This document shows positions 34,526 to 42,335 of a DNA stretch of 57,264 bases, one piece after another. The notes beneath the pieces are model-generated. The model had not been told where the DNA came from. It ran no database searches and saw nothing but the letters and a program-made list of their open reading frames with translations. The stretch's first letter is position 1. Each line of letters begins with the position of its first letter. The position numbers and the translations under genes are program-made. The DNA is from CANNBR01 sp964604015 (GTDB lineage Bacteria > Babelota > Babeliae > Babelales > CAIQNR01): contig CAZRXF010000008.1 in the NCBI GenBank assembly GCA_964604015.1, positions 1 to 57,264 of the forward strand, read 5' to 3'.

Positions 34526-35863
34526 TTAACGACTTTCCTGTTTTTCATCAGTGAGCGAGAATGAAATCTCTTTGTAGAGCTTCAAAATCCCCCACAGGTT
34601 AATAAGAAGTAGTAAAATACCGGTCATCGACATCATCGTCAAAAGTTGTTGTTTGTTTCCGACAAAAGAAAAGAGTAGGAATGCAGGAATAGCGTAGGCA
34701 AGGTACCATTTCTTTCCATGCCGCGGGGAAAGAAAGTGTGCTGCTTTTTCACCAACAGAAAAGATAGCAATAATGTTCGAATACCCGAGCAGGAAAATAA
34801 AAAGAGGCCAAAGTACGGTGATGAACGAGACATGGTCTTCAATTGCCAGAGCAATAATTTTTCCTTCATGTATCCCCTGGCTCCAGAGTCCCGTAATTAA
34901 AATCAGCAGAACGCTCATGGTGCAGACGACAAAGGTGTCGATGAAGATACCAAAGATGCTTAAGGCAGCCTGTTTTGCAGGGTTTGCTTCATCTGTTTCG
35001 CTGTTGATAACGGAAGCATAGCCAATGCCGATATCACCTGAATAGCAGGCCCGTTTCATTCCTTGGGACATTGTTAGCAAAAGGCTTGAGCCAGCAAATG
35101 CACCGAGCGCTGCGTGGCCGGTAAAAGCAGATTTTATGATGAGCTTAAGGACGGCGGGCAGATAGGTAATGTTCTTTATGAGGATGAATGCGCTTACCGC
35201 GGTAAAAACGGTCAGAAAGACGGGAATGATGATGCTGGTAATGGTACTTACTCCCTCAACACCACGACGTGTTGTGTAGACGACAAGTGCAAGAAGACCG
35301 ATGACAACAGTCAGTTGGTCAAATCCCCACATTTCAACAACGGTGTCGGTGACAATTCTAAAGAGGTACATGTCGACCCCGTAGATGCACAAAAGAACGC
35401 ATACAATGCGTGGTATCCATGGGTTAGACGTAGCTTTTTGCAAGAAGTACATGGGGCCACCGTCGTAGCTGTCGTCATTGTTTTTGATGCGGTATTTAAT
35501 ACCCAAGTACACTTCAGAATATTTGACGATCATCCCGATAAGTGCGGCAACCCACATCCAGAAAACGGCACCAGGGCCACCGACCTGTACGGCGGTGCAA
35601 ACGACTACAATGTTGCCCATCCCAATGCAGCCGCCTAGTGAGGCAAAAAAGACCTTAAGAGGGTGAATTCCTCGCCTGTCGTGCGTGTCGCTATTGGTCA
35701 GAAACGAAAAGAAAAGTTTGGTAATTTTTTTGAAGTCGACAATCTGCATCCAGCCGGCTTTAATCGACAGAAAGAGCCCAAGAAGCAAAATGGCCGGGAC
35801 ACCAATAAAATCCCACACGAATCCATCAACAAGGCACAACGTCTCAAAAAATGATTCAAACAT
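34526..35863 (-). CDS. sodium:alanine/glycine symporter, AGCS family
   Basis: 445 residues; AGGGATGAGGGG region just ahead of the ATG at 35863. About 10-11 transmembrane segments. Family motifs: GIHPLKVFFASLGGCIGMGNI, GGPGAVFWMWVAALIGM, KYSEVYLGIKYR, GGPMYFLQ, and CYSGDIGIGYASVI. AGCS (AlsT/DagA) transporters import alanine or glycine with Na+. Such uptake fits a host-dependent organism with reduced amino-acid synthesis. Substrate assignment is family-level. Confidence 0.93.
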   Translation of the reverse strand: MFESFFETLCLVDGFVWDFIGVPAILLLGLFLSIKAGWMQIVDFKKITKLFFSFLTNSDTHDRRGIHPLKVFFASLGGCIGMGNIVVVCTAVQVGGPGAVFWMWVAALIGMIVKYSEVYLGIKYRIKNNDDSYDGGPMYFLQKATSNPWIPRIVCVLLCIYGVDMYLFRIVTDTVVEMWGFDQLTVVIGLLALVVYTTRRGVEGVSTITSIIIPVFLTVFTAVSAFILIKNITYLPAVLKLIIKSAFTGHAALGAFAGSSLLLTMSQGMKRACYSGDIGIGYASVINSETDEANPAKQAALSIFGIFIDTFVVCTMSVLLILITGLWSQGIHEGKIIALAIEDHVSFITVLWPLFIFLLGYSNIIAIFSVGEKAAHFLSPRHGKKWYLAYAIPAFLLFSFVGNKQQLLTMMSMTGILLLLINLWGILKLYKEISFSLTDEKQESR

Positions 35864-36092
35864 GCATCCCCCTCATCCCTACTTCCTACCGACCTTTTCT
35901 TTCATTGTACGCTGAAATGAAAGAGATCTGTGATTATTTTGTTGCTGACAGTTAAAAAATGACCTTGAAGGGCAGAAAGAGCGGAATGACACACAGTCTT
36001 CAAGAGGTGCAGACAGTATGAGGAGCGCCAGTGGGGAGGCACGTCAGAGTTTGTGCTATGTGTGTCTTTCATGCGAGAATCCTTGAGTAAGA

Positions 36093-36533
36093 CTATTCTT
36101 CGTCTTCTTCATCTTCTTCTAGATCTTCAAGATTCAGATCAGGAAAAAGAGATGCTTTCTTCTCGAAGTATTCGATACGTTCTTTGTTTGATTCAGGAAC
36201 GTCGATGTATTCAATAAAGCAGCGTTTTTTAAAGCCACCTTTTTCGGCTAATTTTTTTGCACGAGCAGCTTCGATATCTTTTTGATCAAGCTTAAGAAGT
36301 GCTTTAAAAGCAACAAGAACATCCTCAATATCGACGAGTTCTTCAAGTAGCTCTTCGGTGTTTTCTGCTGAGAAAACTTCTTGCAATTCTTCGATCAGTT
36401 TTTGCGTAAGCGCTTCCAAGTAGTCGTTGTCATCTTCAAGGGTGAATGAGGAACTTTCGATTCCTTCTTTCTTGAAAAGTTCAACAATGTTGTCGCGCAC
36501 TAACTTGTTAAGAAAAAAGCGTCTTGTTTTCAT
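36093..36533 (-). CDS. MazG-like / phosphoribosyl-ATP pyrophosphohydrolase-like NTP pyrophosphatase
   Basis: 146 residues. Starts KLVRDNIVELFKKEG, matching the small alpha-helical NTP-PPase (YP_001813558-like/MazG-like) family whose members start KLVRDKIPE. The Mg-binding helices are EELQEVFSAENTEELLEELVDIEDV (the ExxE then ExxD motif). Members hydrolyse non-canonical NTPs to NMP and pyrophosphate. The C-terminus is strongly acidic. Its ATG overlaps the TGA of the MutS-like gene (ATGA), so the two are translationally coupled. Confidence 0.8.
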   Translation of the reverse strand: MKTRRFFLNKLVRDNIVELFKKEGIESSSFTLEDDNDYLEALTQKLIEELQEVFSAENTEELLEELVDIEDVLVAFKALLKLDQKDIEAARAKKLAEKGGFKKRCFIEYIDVPESNKERIEYFEKKASLFPDLNLEDLEEDEEDEE

Positions 36534-38734
36534 GCTTTGCCTTTAGTTTCAGGGTTCTGAGCGAGAATCTCCGTTGCTTTGGTAAGGAAGGTATCATTAA
36601 ATCCTTCTATTTTCAAAATTTCAAGCGCGATATTTTGCTCGGAGATGCCGCGTTCTATCTTGTACGGATAGTTCATTGAGCCATCAGGGCCAAAAGATAC
36701 GGTTACCTTGTAGTTTGCAAAGACGTGTGGGTACTCAAATTCAAGGCGTGGAACTTGCGGAAAGTGAGTGATGGTAACGCAAATGTTATGAGGGAAGGTG
36801 CTCAGCTGCTCAATGAGGGCATATGCTGCGGCCTGTCCTTCATAAAACGTGGTCCCGTTAAACACTTCATCAACCGCAGTGAGGCTGAACTCTTTCTCAG
36901 AAACTGATTGGGTAGTTTTGATAAGTTCACGTGCACGGCAGGCACCCGCTTTAAAATGTGATTTTCCAGCAGCAATGTCATCAGTGATGTTTAAGTAGGT
37001 GATGATCTTTGCAAAGGGCGTAAACACAAAAGAGCGAGCAGTTGCAATGCCAAAGGTTTGCGCAAGAACCACGTTGACCAACAATCCTTTCATAGTGGTT
37101 GATTTTCCACCTGCATTAGGACCGGTCACGATGATATTTTTAGGATTGTCTTTTCCGCCAATGATGAGCGAGTTGGTAACTGCTTTGCGTCCAATGACAC
37201 TTGGGTTCCAGAAATCGGTAATGGTGACGCTTGGTTGATCGCTGTCTTTAAGGTAGGTTGCAAAGCAGATAGGGTCATTTTTCGATTCTAATTCTTTGAC
37301 AAGGCGCGTGCAGGAAAGGAATGCATCAAGTTCTCCGACAACCATCATCGGGTGAATGAGGTTATTTTTCACTCCATGAAGCAGCTGGTATGCCACGTTG
37401 ACGCGTCCATACCAGGAGAAGAATGACGCCTCTTTGCCTTTGAATGTCTTTGTTTTTAAAAGACCAACAAATTGGCCAAAATCAGGTGATTTTTGACACA
37501 AATCATCAAGTTCCTCTTCAAGGTTTGCAAGGGCAGGAAATTGCTGCGCGAGCATTTCATTTGAACGTGTAATTTTCGATATTTCTCGTAGGGCATCAAT
37601 GTACCGTGCCGTATGCATTAATTTTGTTTGGATACATTTTCTGAAGTTTACGACATAGCGGAAATAGTCAGGGAAAAAGAGGGCAGGATAGCCGGTTGTG
37701 ATACCAAGGACAATGTGCTCATTAGCATTAACCTTGGTGGTTTCTGCAAACCAGCGGTATGAACCGTACATGAACCCGATAAAACTGAGGTACGCGCCAG
37801 CTTCAAGGAAATTCACGTTATTGAGGAACTTATCGCCCCATGCAGGGTGACCTGTAACAGAGCCAACTGCGTTAAAAAGATCAAACCCCGTTGCCTTACG
37901 GACACCAAGCCATGGCACAAGCACTGCACAAGCAACCATTGCAAGATGATTGGTGGTGTTTGCAAAAAGGCGTGAATAGGCATTCATTTCAACAAGTCCT
38001 GGGGTGGTATTGATATACCGAGAAAGCTTTTCTGCTCGTGGAATATGCAGTTGATCCTGTTTAACAGCATCGTAGAAAAAGTCGCTGTTCCACAAAGAAA
38101 GAACGGCCCCTTCTGCATCACGTAGTCGTGCAATTTGCTTTTCTAGCTTTCTAAAAAGTCTCTCGTTTGCATAGAGCTCTCTGATGATTCCTTGGTTGGT
38201 TTGAAGTGTTGGAATATCGCTTGTTGGCTCAATAATCTTTTTAAAGAACATGACACGGCCGGCTTCCGTTTGAGCCCGGTCAATTTTTGCTGCGATGTAG
38301 TGGCGCACATCAGATTTAGGTCCGCACAACAGCTCAAGATCTTGCCATGATGTTGGGTCAAGGACGGTGTTTGTTGCAAAAGGATGTCGTCGTTCATAAT
38401 GAGAAAAGAGCATAAAAGTAATGCGTCTTTTTTCTTTATAGCTCAAATTAAGTTGGTCATTAAGCGTATCGAGGAGCATTTCATACGATTTTTTGAACGT
38501 TCCCTGTTCAAGCGCGTCCGGTGCTTTTGATGCACCTTCTAACGAAGTGATCGTTTTGAGATTTTCTCGTGCTATTGCTTCCATGACATACTCGGGTCCC
38601 AGGTCTGTATGCGAAAACGATACAGGCGTTGAATGGGACGCATGAGCAGCCAGATGTATAGGCTCAAAAAGAAGGGAAAAAGCGACTACAAACGAGATGG
38701 GCAAGGGCAGACGGCTTGCAAATCTGATGGACAT
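36530..38734 (-). CDS. MutS-family ATPase with N-terminal signal/anchor and internal hydrophobic segments
   Basis: 734 residues from ATG 38734 (AAGGTG site). The N-terminus has a signal or anchor sequence (PISFVVAFSLLFEPIHLAAHA). The middle matches the MutS core and lever region in layout, with the family-like segment AGRVMFFKKIIEP. Two hydrophobic stretches occur at about residues 263-278 and 310-327. The C-terminal ABC-type MutS ATPase is intact: Walker A TGPNAGGKSTTMKG (~537), Walker B SLTAVDEVFNGT (~620) and the ITHFPQVPRLE switch His. There is no mismatch-recognition domain at the N-terminus. A membrane-associated MutS relative; role unknown. Coupled to the MazG-like gene. Confidence 0.8.
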   Translation of the reverse strand: MSIRFASRLPLPISFVVAFSLLFEPIHLAAHASHSTPVSFSHTDLGPEYVMEAIARENLKTITSLEGASKAPDALEQGTFKKSYEMLLDTLNDQLNLSYKEKRRITFMLFSHYERRHPFATNTVLDPTSWQDLELLCGPKSDVRHYIAAKIDRAQTEAGRVMFFKKIIEPTSDIPTLQTNQGIIRELYANERLFRKLEKQIARLRDAEGAVLSLWNSDFFYDAVKQDQLHIPRAEKLSRYINTTPGLVEMNAYSRLFANTTNHLAMVACAVLVPWLGVRKATGFDLFNAVGSVTGHPAWGDKFLNNVNFLEAGAYLSFIGFMYGSYRWFAETTKVNANEHIVLGITTGYPALFFPDYFRYVVNFRKCIQTKLMHTARYIDALREISKITRSNEMLAQQFPALANLEEELDDLCQKSPDFGQFVGLLKTKTFKGKEASFFSWYGRVNVAYQLLHGVKNNLIHPMMVVGELDAFLSCTRLVKELESKNDPICFATYLKDSDQPSVTITDFWNPSVIGRKAVTNSLIIGGKDNPKNIIVTGPNAGGKSTTMKGLLVNVVLAQTFGIATARSFVFTPFAKIITYLNITDDIAAGKSHFKAGACRARELIKTTQSVSEKEFSLTAVDEVFNGTTFYEGQAAAYALIEQLSTFPHNICVTITHFPQVPRLEFEYPHVFANYKVTVSFGPDGSMNYPYKIERGISEQNIALEILKIEGFNDTFLTKATEILAQNPETKGKA

Positions 38735-38989
38735 GGTATTTGGCACCTTAGGGCTGGCATGTTTTTTTAAAGAATCCTCACACTTTAGATGTAAAATTCT
38801 AATGCGTATTTTCAGCAACGTCAAAGGTTTTTTGCTATCCTAGAGCGGTTTTTCGAAGTTTTTTTACTAAGTAGCCAACTCCATTGCTCTTCCCATAGAT
38901 GCGTCACTGCGAAAGATTGGCCTAAAACCAACTGACATAAGCTTAAGATGCGATAATACCCACAATGGGCAAAAATTTAAAGGGCTGTA
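38735..38989. other. 255-base stretch before the tRNA cluster, no gene seen
   Basis: Holds the leader of the MutS-like gene and the flank of the element at 38990. The open frame on the minus strand that crosses this region begins inside tRNA-Ser and shows no plausible domain. Nothing else recognised. Confidence 0.4.
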
Positions 38990-39069
38990 CCATACCGTAG
39001 GCCGTAGGGCGGCGAAGACTCGCCTGTCACTTGCCGTACCAGGCGTAGCTACGTAGTAGCGAAGTATGG
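38990..39069. repeat. 80-bp palindrome-ended element abutting tRNA-Ser
   Basis: Starts CCATAC (38990-38995) and ends GTATGG (39064-39069), giving 6-bp terminal inverted repeats. Internally it has GGCGA/TCGCC and TAGCTACGTAGTA-like hairpins. It shares the short core AGCTACGT-x-GT-x-GC with the inserts at 8809 and 9328. Its right end is fused exactly to the tRNA-Ser 3' end, so TGG of the element coincides with the encoded CCA. Likely a small non-autonomous mobile palindrome. Confidence 0.65.
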
Positions 39070-39154
39070 AGGAGAGAGTGAGATTCGAACTCACGATCCG
39101 ATTAAGGATAACGGTTTTCAAGACCGCCGCAATCGACCACTCTGCCATCTCTCC
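39067..39154 (-). tRNA. tRNA-Ser (anticodon TGA)
   Basis: Acceptor GGAGAGA pairs with TCTCTCC; anticodon stem CGGT/ACCG with loop CTTGAAA, anticodon TGA; long variable arm of class II; T arm GTGAG/CTCAC. The discriminator reads T, whereas tRNA-Ser(GCT) here has G, which SerRS usually expects. The CCA is contributed by the last bases of the adjoining 80-bp element. Confidence 0.9.
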
Positions 39155-39248
39155 TACACATTGTGCTGCTTTTTTGCTCCATCACCTTACTATCTAGACA
39201 GATGTAAGCGCAGCTACCTTTCCCTTGTGGGCAGGTTCAACTGCATGA

Positions 39249-39325
39249 TGGTGCGCCCAGAAGGAGTCGAACCTACAACCTTCAGATCCGTAGTCTGACG
39301 CTCTATCCAATTGAGCTATGGGCGC
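39249..39325 (-). tRNA. tRNA-Arg (anticodon ACG)
   Basis: Acceptor GCGCCCA/TGGGCGC, discriminator A, encoded CCA. Anticodon stem CAGA/TCTG with loop CTACGGA, anticodon ACG, expected to be edited to ICG by TadA. The T stem (GTAGG/CCTTC) has one T-T mismatch. Confidence 0.93.
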
Positions 39326-39396
39326 CTCTTTATTGTGCAACACTTTATATTTCAAATTACCGGGCCTTCGAACTGCCATGTCGACGCCCTACTTAG

Positions 39397-39488
39397 TGGC
39401 GGAGAGAACGGGATTCGAACCCGTGATCCAGCTTCCGCCAGAAACTTGCTTAGCAGGCAAGCGCTTTAGACCACTCAGCCATCTCTCC
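39397..39488 (-). tRNA. tRNA-Ser (anticodon GCT)
   Basis: Acceptor GGAGAGA/TCTCTCC, discriminator G, encoded CCA. Anticodon stem CTTGC/GCAAG with loop CTGCTAA, anticodon GCT. Long variable arm typical of serine tRNAs. Confidence 0.95.
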
Positions 39489-39587
39489 TCGTTGTAATTT
39501 CCATTGGTGCTCGGTAAGGTTATAAGAGGATACGGAATTCCCTTATTAATGCAAGTTTTCTCAGGCATAAAGCGCGAGGTAATTGCC

Positions 39588-39884
39588 ATGGCTCTTGTTT
39601 TTGACGTGAAAGTGATGCCTTCATCGGGCTCATTCGGGTTTTTTAAAGATAAAAATGGTGAGCTTAAATGTCGTCTTAAAAGTGTCCCTGAAAAAGGACG
39701 TGCCAACCAAGAACTTGTTAAAGGATTGGCTAAGCTTTTAGGGGTAGCGCAGGCTGATGTAGAGATTATTGCAGGGGAAACGAGCAGGAAAAAGAAGGTC
39801 AAAATCCACGTGCCCCTGACGCTTGATCAGTTATATGCCGCGTTGCAGCTTTCCGTGCAGACTGGCATCTTCCCCAATTCTTGA
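39588..39884 (+). CDS. YggU/DUF167 family protein
   Basis: 98 residues from ATG 39588 (GAGGTAA upstream). Contains DVKVMPSSGSFGF, LKCRLKSVPEKGRANQELVKGLAKLLG and VEIIAGETSRKKKVKI, the characteristic line of the UPF0235 family (V-x-P-x-A ... P-x-x-G-x-A-N ... L-x-G-x-x-S-R-x-K). Small alpha/beta fold; biochemical role not established. It lies just after three tRNA genes and before an exported repeat protein. Confidence 0.93.
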   Translation: MALVFDVKVMPSSGSFGFFKDKNGELKCRLKSVPEKGRANQELVKGLAKLLGVAQADVEIIAGETSRKKKVKIHVPLTLDQLYAALQLSVQTGIFPNS

Positions 39885-39943
39885 ATAAGCAGGGTTTATA
39901 AAGTAGCATGATTTTTCATGCTACTTTAAGCCAAGGAGATCGT

Positions 39944-41542
39944 ATGAAAAAGGTGATTTTTGTACTAGGAATGATGCTTTCGGGAATAGGTTTTGCCAGT
40001 GAGGATATGCAAGGTTTGCAGGATGACCTTGATACTTTGGATAAAGAACTTGATGTCCTCGATGATGATTTTGCCCAGGGAGTGTTGCTGGCAGATGCGT
40101 CAGAAAAGGACATGAATAGACTTGTTTTGCCAGTTTTCAATTGGTTTTCAGGGATTAGCACTACCAACAAAAAAGATCCAGCAACCGTTGCTCAGTCCGA
40201 TCTTGATGCCTATAACGGACTTTTTAAAAAGTATTCAAAGGTCTACGGAGTTGATGATGAGTTGTATAACTACTATGCCTTTGGGCAACAACTTCTAGGG
40301 GCTTTAGTCGCGGTGAATGCAGTAAAAAGCGATGTCTCTCGGTTGGGAGTAGCAACGGATGCTGATGTGGTTGCTGGAAAACTTTCTCCTTCAGATCTTG
40401 CTGATGCTCAGGCCTGCGTTACTGCGTTTTCAGCATATGATGCTTTTGCCAAACAGGCGGTATCTCGTGGATTTAAAAAGCCGTTCTCTTCGTTGTTGAG
40501 CGATATGTACGCAAAAGAGCTTGCCATTGCTCAAAGAATCGTTTCACTTAAGGACCAAATTGCAGCTCCTGTAAAGCCACAACCGCAAAAACCTAAACCG
40601 GCTGCTCTTACAAAAACTCCTGAGGAAGTGGCCATGGGCGGTATTTTAAATCCCCTGTTAAATGCGTTCTCAGGCTCTGATACTGGTGCCACCGATCCTG
40701 ATAGTTTTACCGCGCAACAAGCTCAAATCTATCAGACCTCGTTTTCTGACTATGTAAAAAAAGAAGGAACTACCGGAGCAGCCTATCTGACCTATAAATT
40801 TGGCTCGCTAATTTTACCAGCTCTTGCAGCAAAGAATGTTCTTGAAACAGATCTTTTAAGCCTCGGAGTGGGCGAACCAGACGATCTTGTTGCCACTGAG
40901 CTAAAGCCGGCGTTAGTTACTGATGCACAAAATTTTACGCAATCGTTCGATGCGCTACAAACGTTTCTTAACACAGCACCTTCCTCCTTCAAGTCTCCGC
41001 TACCTGCACATCTTCTCAGCCAATATCAGGAGTTAGTGCCCTTTGCGGCAAAGATTAGTTCACTTGCAAGTGCGGCTCTTCAACCTGAAACACCGAACCC
41101 AAACCCACCTGTGTCGCCCGCTCCTGTGGTCACCTCAGCAGATGCTTTTATTATGAAAAATTTCAGCGACAAAAATTTAAGTACCCTATCGCTTAATCAG
41201 GTCAATACGCTGGTCGCTGGATTTACTGCTACCTATGACTCGTCTGATACCTACTATTCTGAATATAAAGTTTGGGCTGCGTATGTACCGGTACGGTATC
41301 GTCAATTGGACCTTTTAAACAAATTAGAAAATGATGAGTCAGCTTCCGTGGTTTCAGCTGCCGCAACGGCATTTAGAGTCAATTATTTGAACGGATTTTT
41401 GCGCATTTATCGAGAGGAAATGAACGCAGTTCACGGATCGTATGCATCTCTGTTAAGTGCTGCAGCATTGGAATTTGGCGTAACTGACGCGCTTGCTCGT
41501 TTGGAACTGCAGAAAATTGAAAACAATACTTTTTCACTCTAG
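39944..41542 (+). CDS. exported three-domain helical repeat protein
   Basis: 532 residues from ATG 39944, with AAGGAGA ahead; signal peptide MKKVIFVLGMMLSGIGFAS. Three related helical domains are visible: one with VLPVFNWFSG and LGVATDADVVAGKLSPSDLADA, a second with ILNPLLNAFSG and LGVGEPDDLVATELKPALVTDA, and a shorter third near the C-terminus (DAFIMKNFSDKN). Proline-rich linkers (PVKPQPQKPKPA and PETPNPNPPVSPAP) separate them. Family not recognised; likely periplasmic or surface-exposed. Confidence 0.75.
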   Translation: MKKVIFVLGMMLSGIGFASEDMQGLQDDLDTLDKELDVLDDDFAQGVLLADASEKDMNRLVLPVFNWFSGISTTNKKDPATVAQSDLDAYNGLFKKYSKVYGVDDELYNYYAFGQQLLGALVAVNAVKSDVSRLGVATDADVVAGKLSPSDLADAQACVTAFSAYDAFAKQAVSRGFKKPFSSLLSDMYAKELAIAQRIVSLKDQIAAPVKPQPQKPKPAALTKTPEEVAMGGILNPLLNAFSGSDTGATDPDSFTAQQAQIYQTSFSDYVKKEGTTGAAYLTYKFGSLILPALAAKNVLETDLLSLGVGEPDDLVATELKPALVTDAQNFTQSFDALQTFLNTAPSSFKSPLPAHLLSQYQELVPFAAKISSLASAALQPETPNPNPPVSPAPVVTSADAFIMKNFSDKNLSTLSLNQVNTLVAGFTATYDSSDTYYSEYKVWAAYVPVRYRQLDLLNKLENDESASVVSAAATAFRVNYLNGFLRIYREEMNAVHGSYASLLSAAALEFGVTDALARLELQKIENNTFSL

Positions 41543-41613
41543 GTCCTGACAAGAAAGATTTTTGTTTGACTGATCTTTTCTTTTTCATTACGCTTTGACC
41601 TATTCTTTTGTGC

Positions 41614-41700
41614 GCCGGGATGGCGAAATTGGTAGACGCACGGGACTCAAAATCCCGCGGTAGCGATACTATGCCGGTTCGAGTCCGGCTCGCGGCACCA
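41614..41700 (+). tRNA. tRNA-Leu (anticodon CAA)
   Basis: Class II tRNA with long variable arm and encoded CCA. Anticodon stem CGGGA/TCCCG, loop CTCAAAA, anticodon CAA. T arm GCCGG/CCGGC. The acceptor GCCGGGA against TCGCGGC leaves one G-G mismatch at pair 5-68. Confidence 0.93.
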
Positions 41701-41738
41701 GCTAATCGCTGTTCAGTCATGTTGCGAAAAAGAGGAAT

Positions 41739-42074
41739 ATGGTGAGTAAGGAATGCGTTTTTTGTAAGATTGTGGCCGGTGCACTGCCAGCGCACGTTAT
41801 CGCACAAGACGAGGATGTTGTGGTCATTAAAGACATTAATCCCCGTGCCCCTATTCATTATTTGATTCTTCCCAAAAAACATGTTGCTGACCTTGGGCGG
41901 CTTGAGGCTGGTGATCATAAGCTTGCAGGGTCTTTACTTATGATGGCAGCAAAGCTCTCGCACCAAGAGCCAGAAGCTCGTGAGTTTCGGTTGGTGAGCA
42001 ATAACGGAGCAACGGCAGGGCAGGTTGTCTTTCATGTGCATCTGCACTTTCTTGCTGGAAAAGAATTTTCTTAA
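41739..42074 (+). CDS. HIT-family nucleotide hydrolase (HinT-like)
   Basis: 111 residues, GAGGAA site. CVFCKIVAGALPA start, DINPRAPIHYLILPKKHV middle and the histidine triad HVHLHF near the end. HinT-type enzymes hydrolyse AMP-lysine and other adenosine phosphoramidates. It lies between two leucine tRNA genes and probably shares their transcript. C-terminus is short. Confidence 0.95.
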   Translation: MVSKECVFCKIVAGALPAHVIAQDEDVVVIKDINPRAPIHYLILPKKHVADLGRLEAGDHKLAGSLLMMAAKLSHQEPEAREFRLVSNNGATAGQVVFHVHLHFLAGKEFS

Positions 42075-42081
42075 ACGTGCT

Positions 42082-42170
42082 GCCGAGGTGGCGAAATTGG
42101 TAGACGCGCACGGTTCAGGTCCGTGAGGTAGTTAAATACTGTGCCGGTTCGAGTCCGGCTCTCGGCACCA
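42082..42170 (+). tRNA. tRNA-Leu (anticodon CAG)
   Basis: Class II tRNA, acceptor GCCGAGG/TCTCGGC, encoded CCA. Anticodon stem CACGG/CCGTG with loop TTCAGGT, anticodon CAG. Starts 7 bases after the HIT gene stop. Confidence 0.95.
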
Positions 42171-42335
42171 TCTTTTTTCAGAAATGGAAGAAGGATGAGT
42201 AGGAGTGCATGACATATGCATATCTTTCAAAAATAAGCTTGCAATCGGTAAAGAGGTTGCATTTTGTTCAAATCATTCTGTACCATCAGCTTCTAAAGGG
42301 TTAGGGGTAACCTAAAAAAGGAGAGGCGGGGACGA

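Noticed and set aside
35114..35638. 174-codon frame antisense to the AGCS transporter
   Set aside because: Long because the real gene's codon pattern avoids stops on this strand; product is of low-complexity polar type with no domain.
38867..39148. 93-codon minus-strand frame
   Set aside because: Begins in tRNA-Ser and runs through the 80-bp element; no coding signs.
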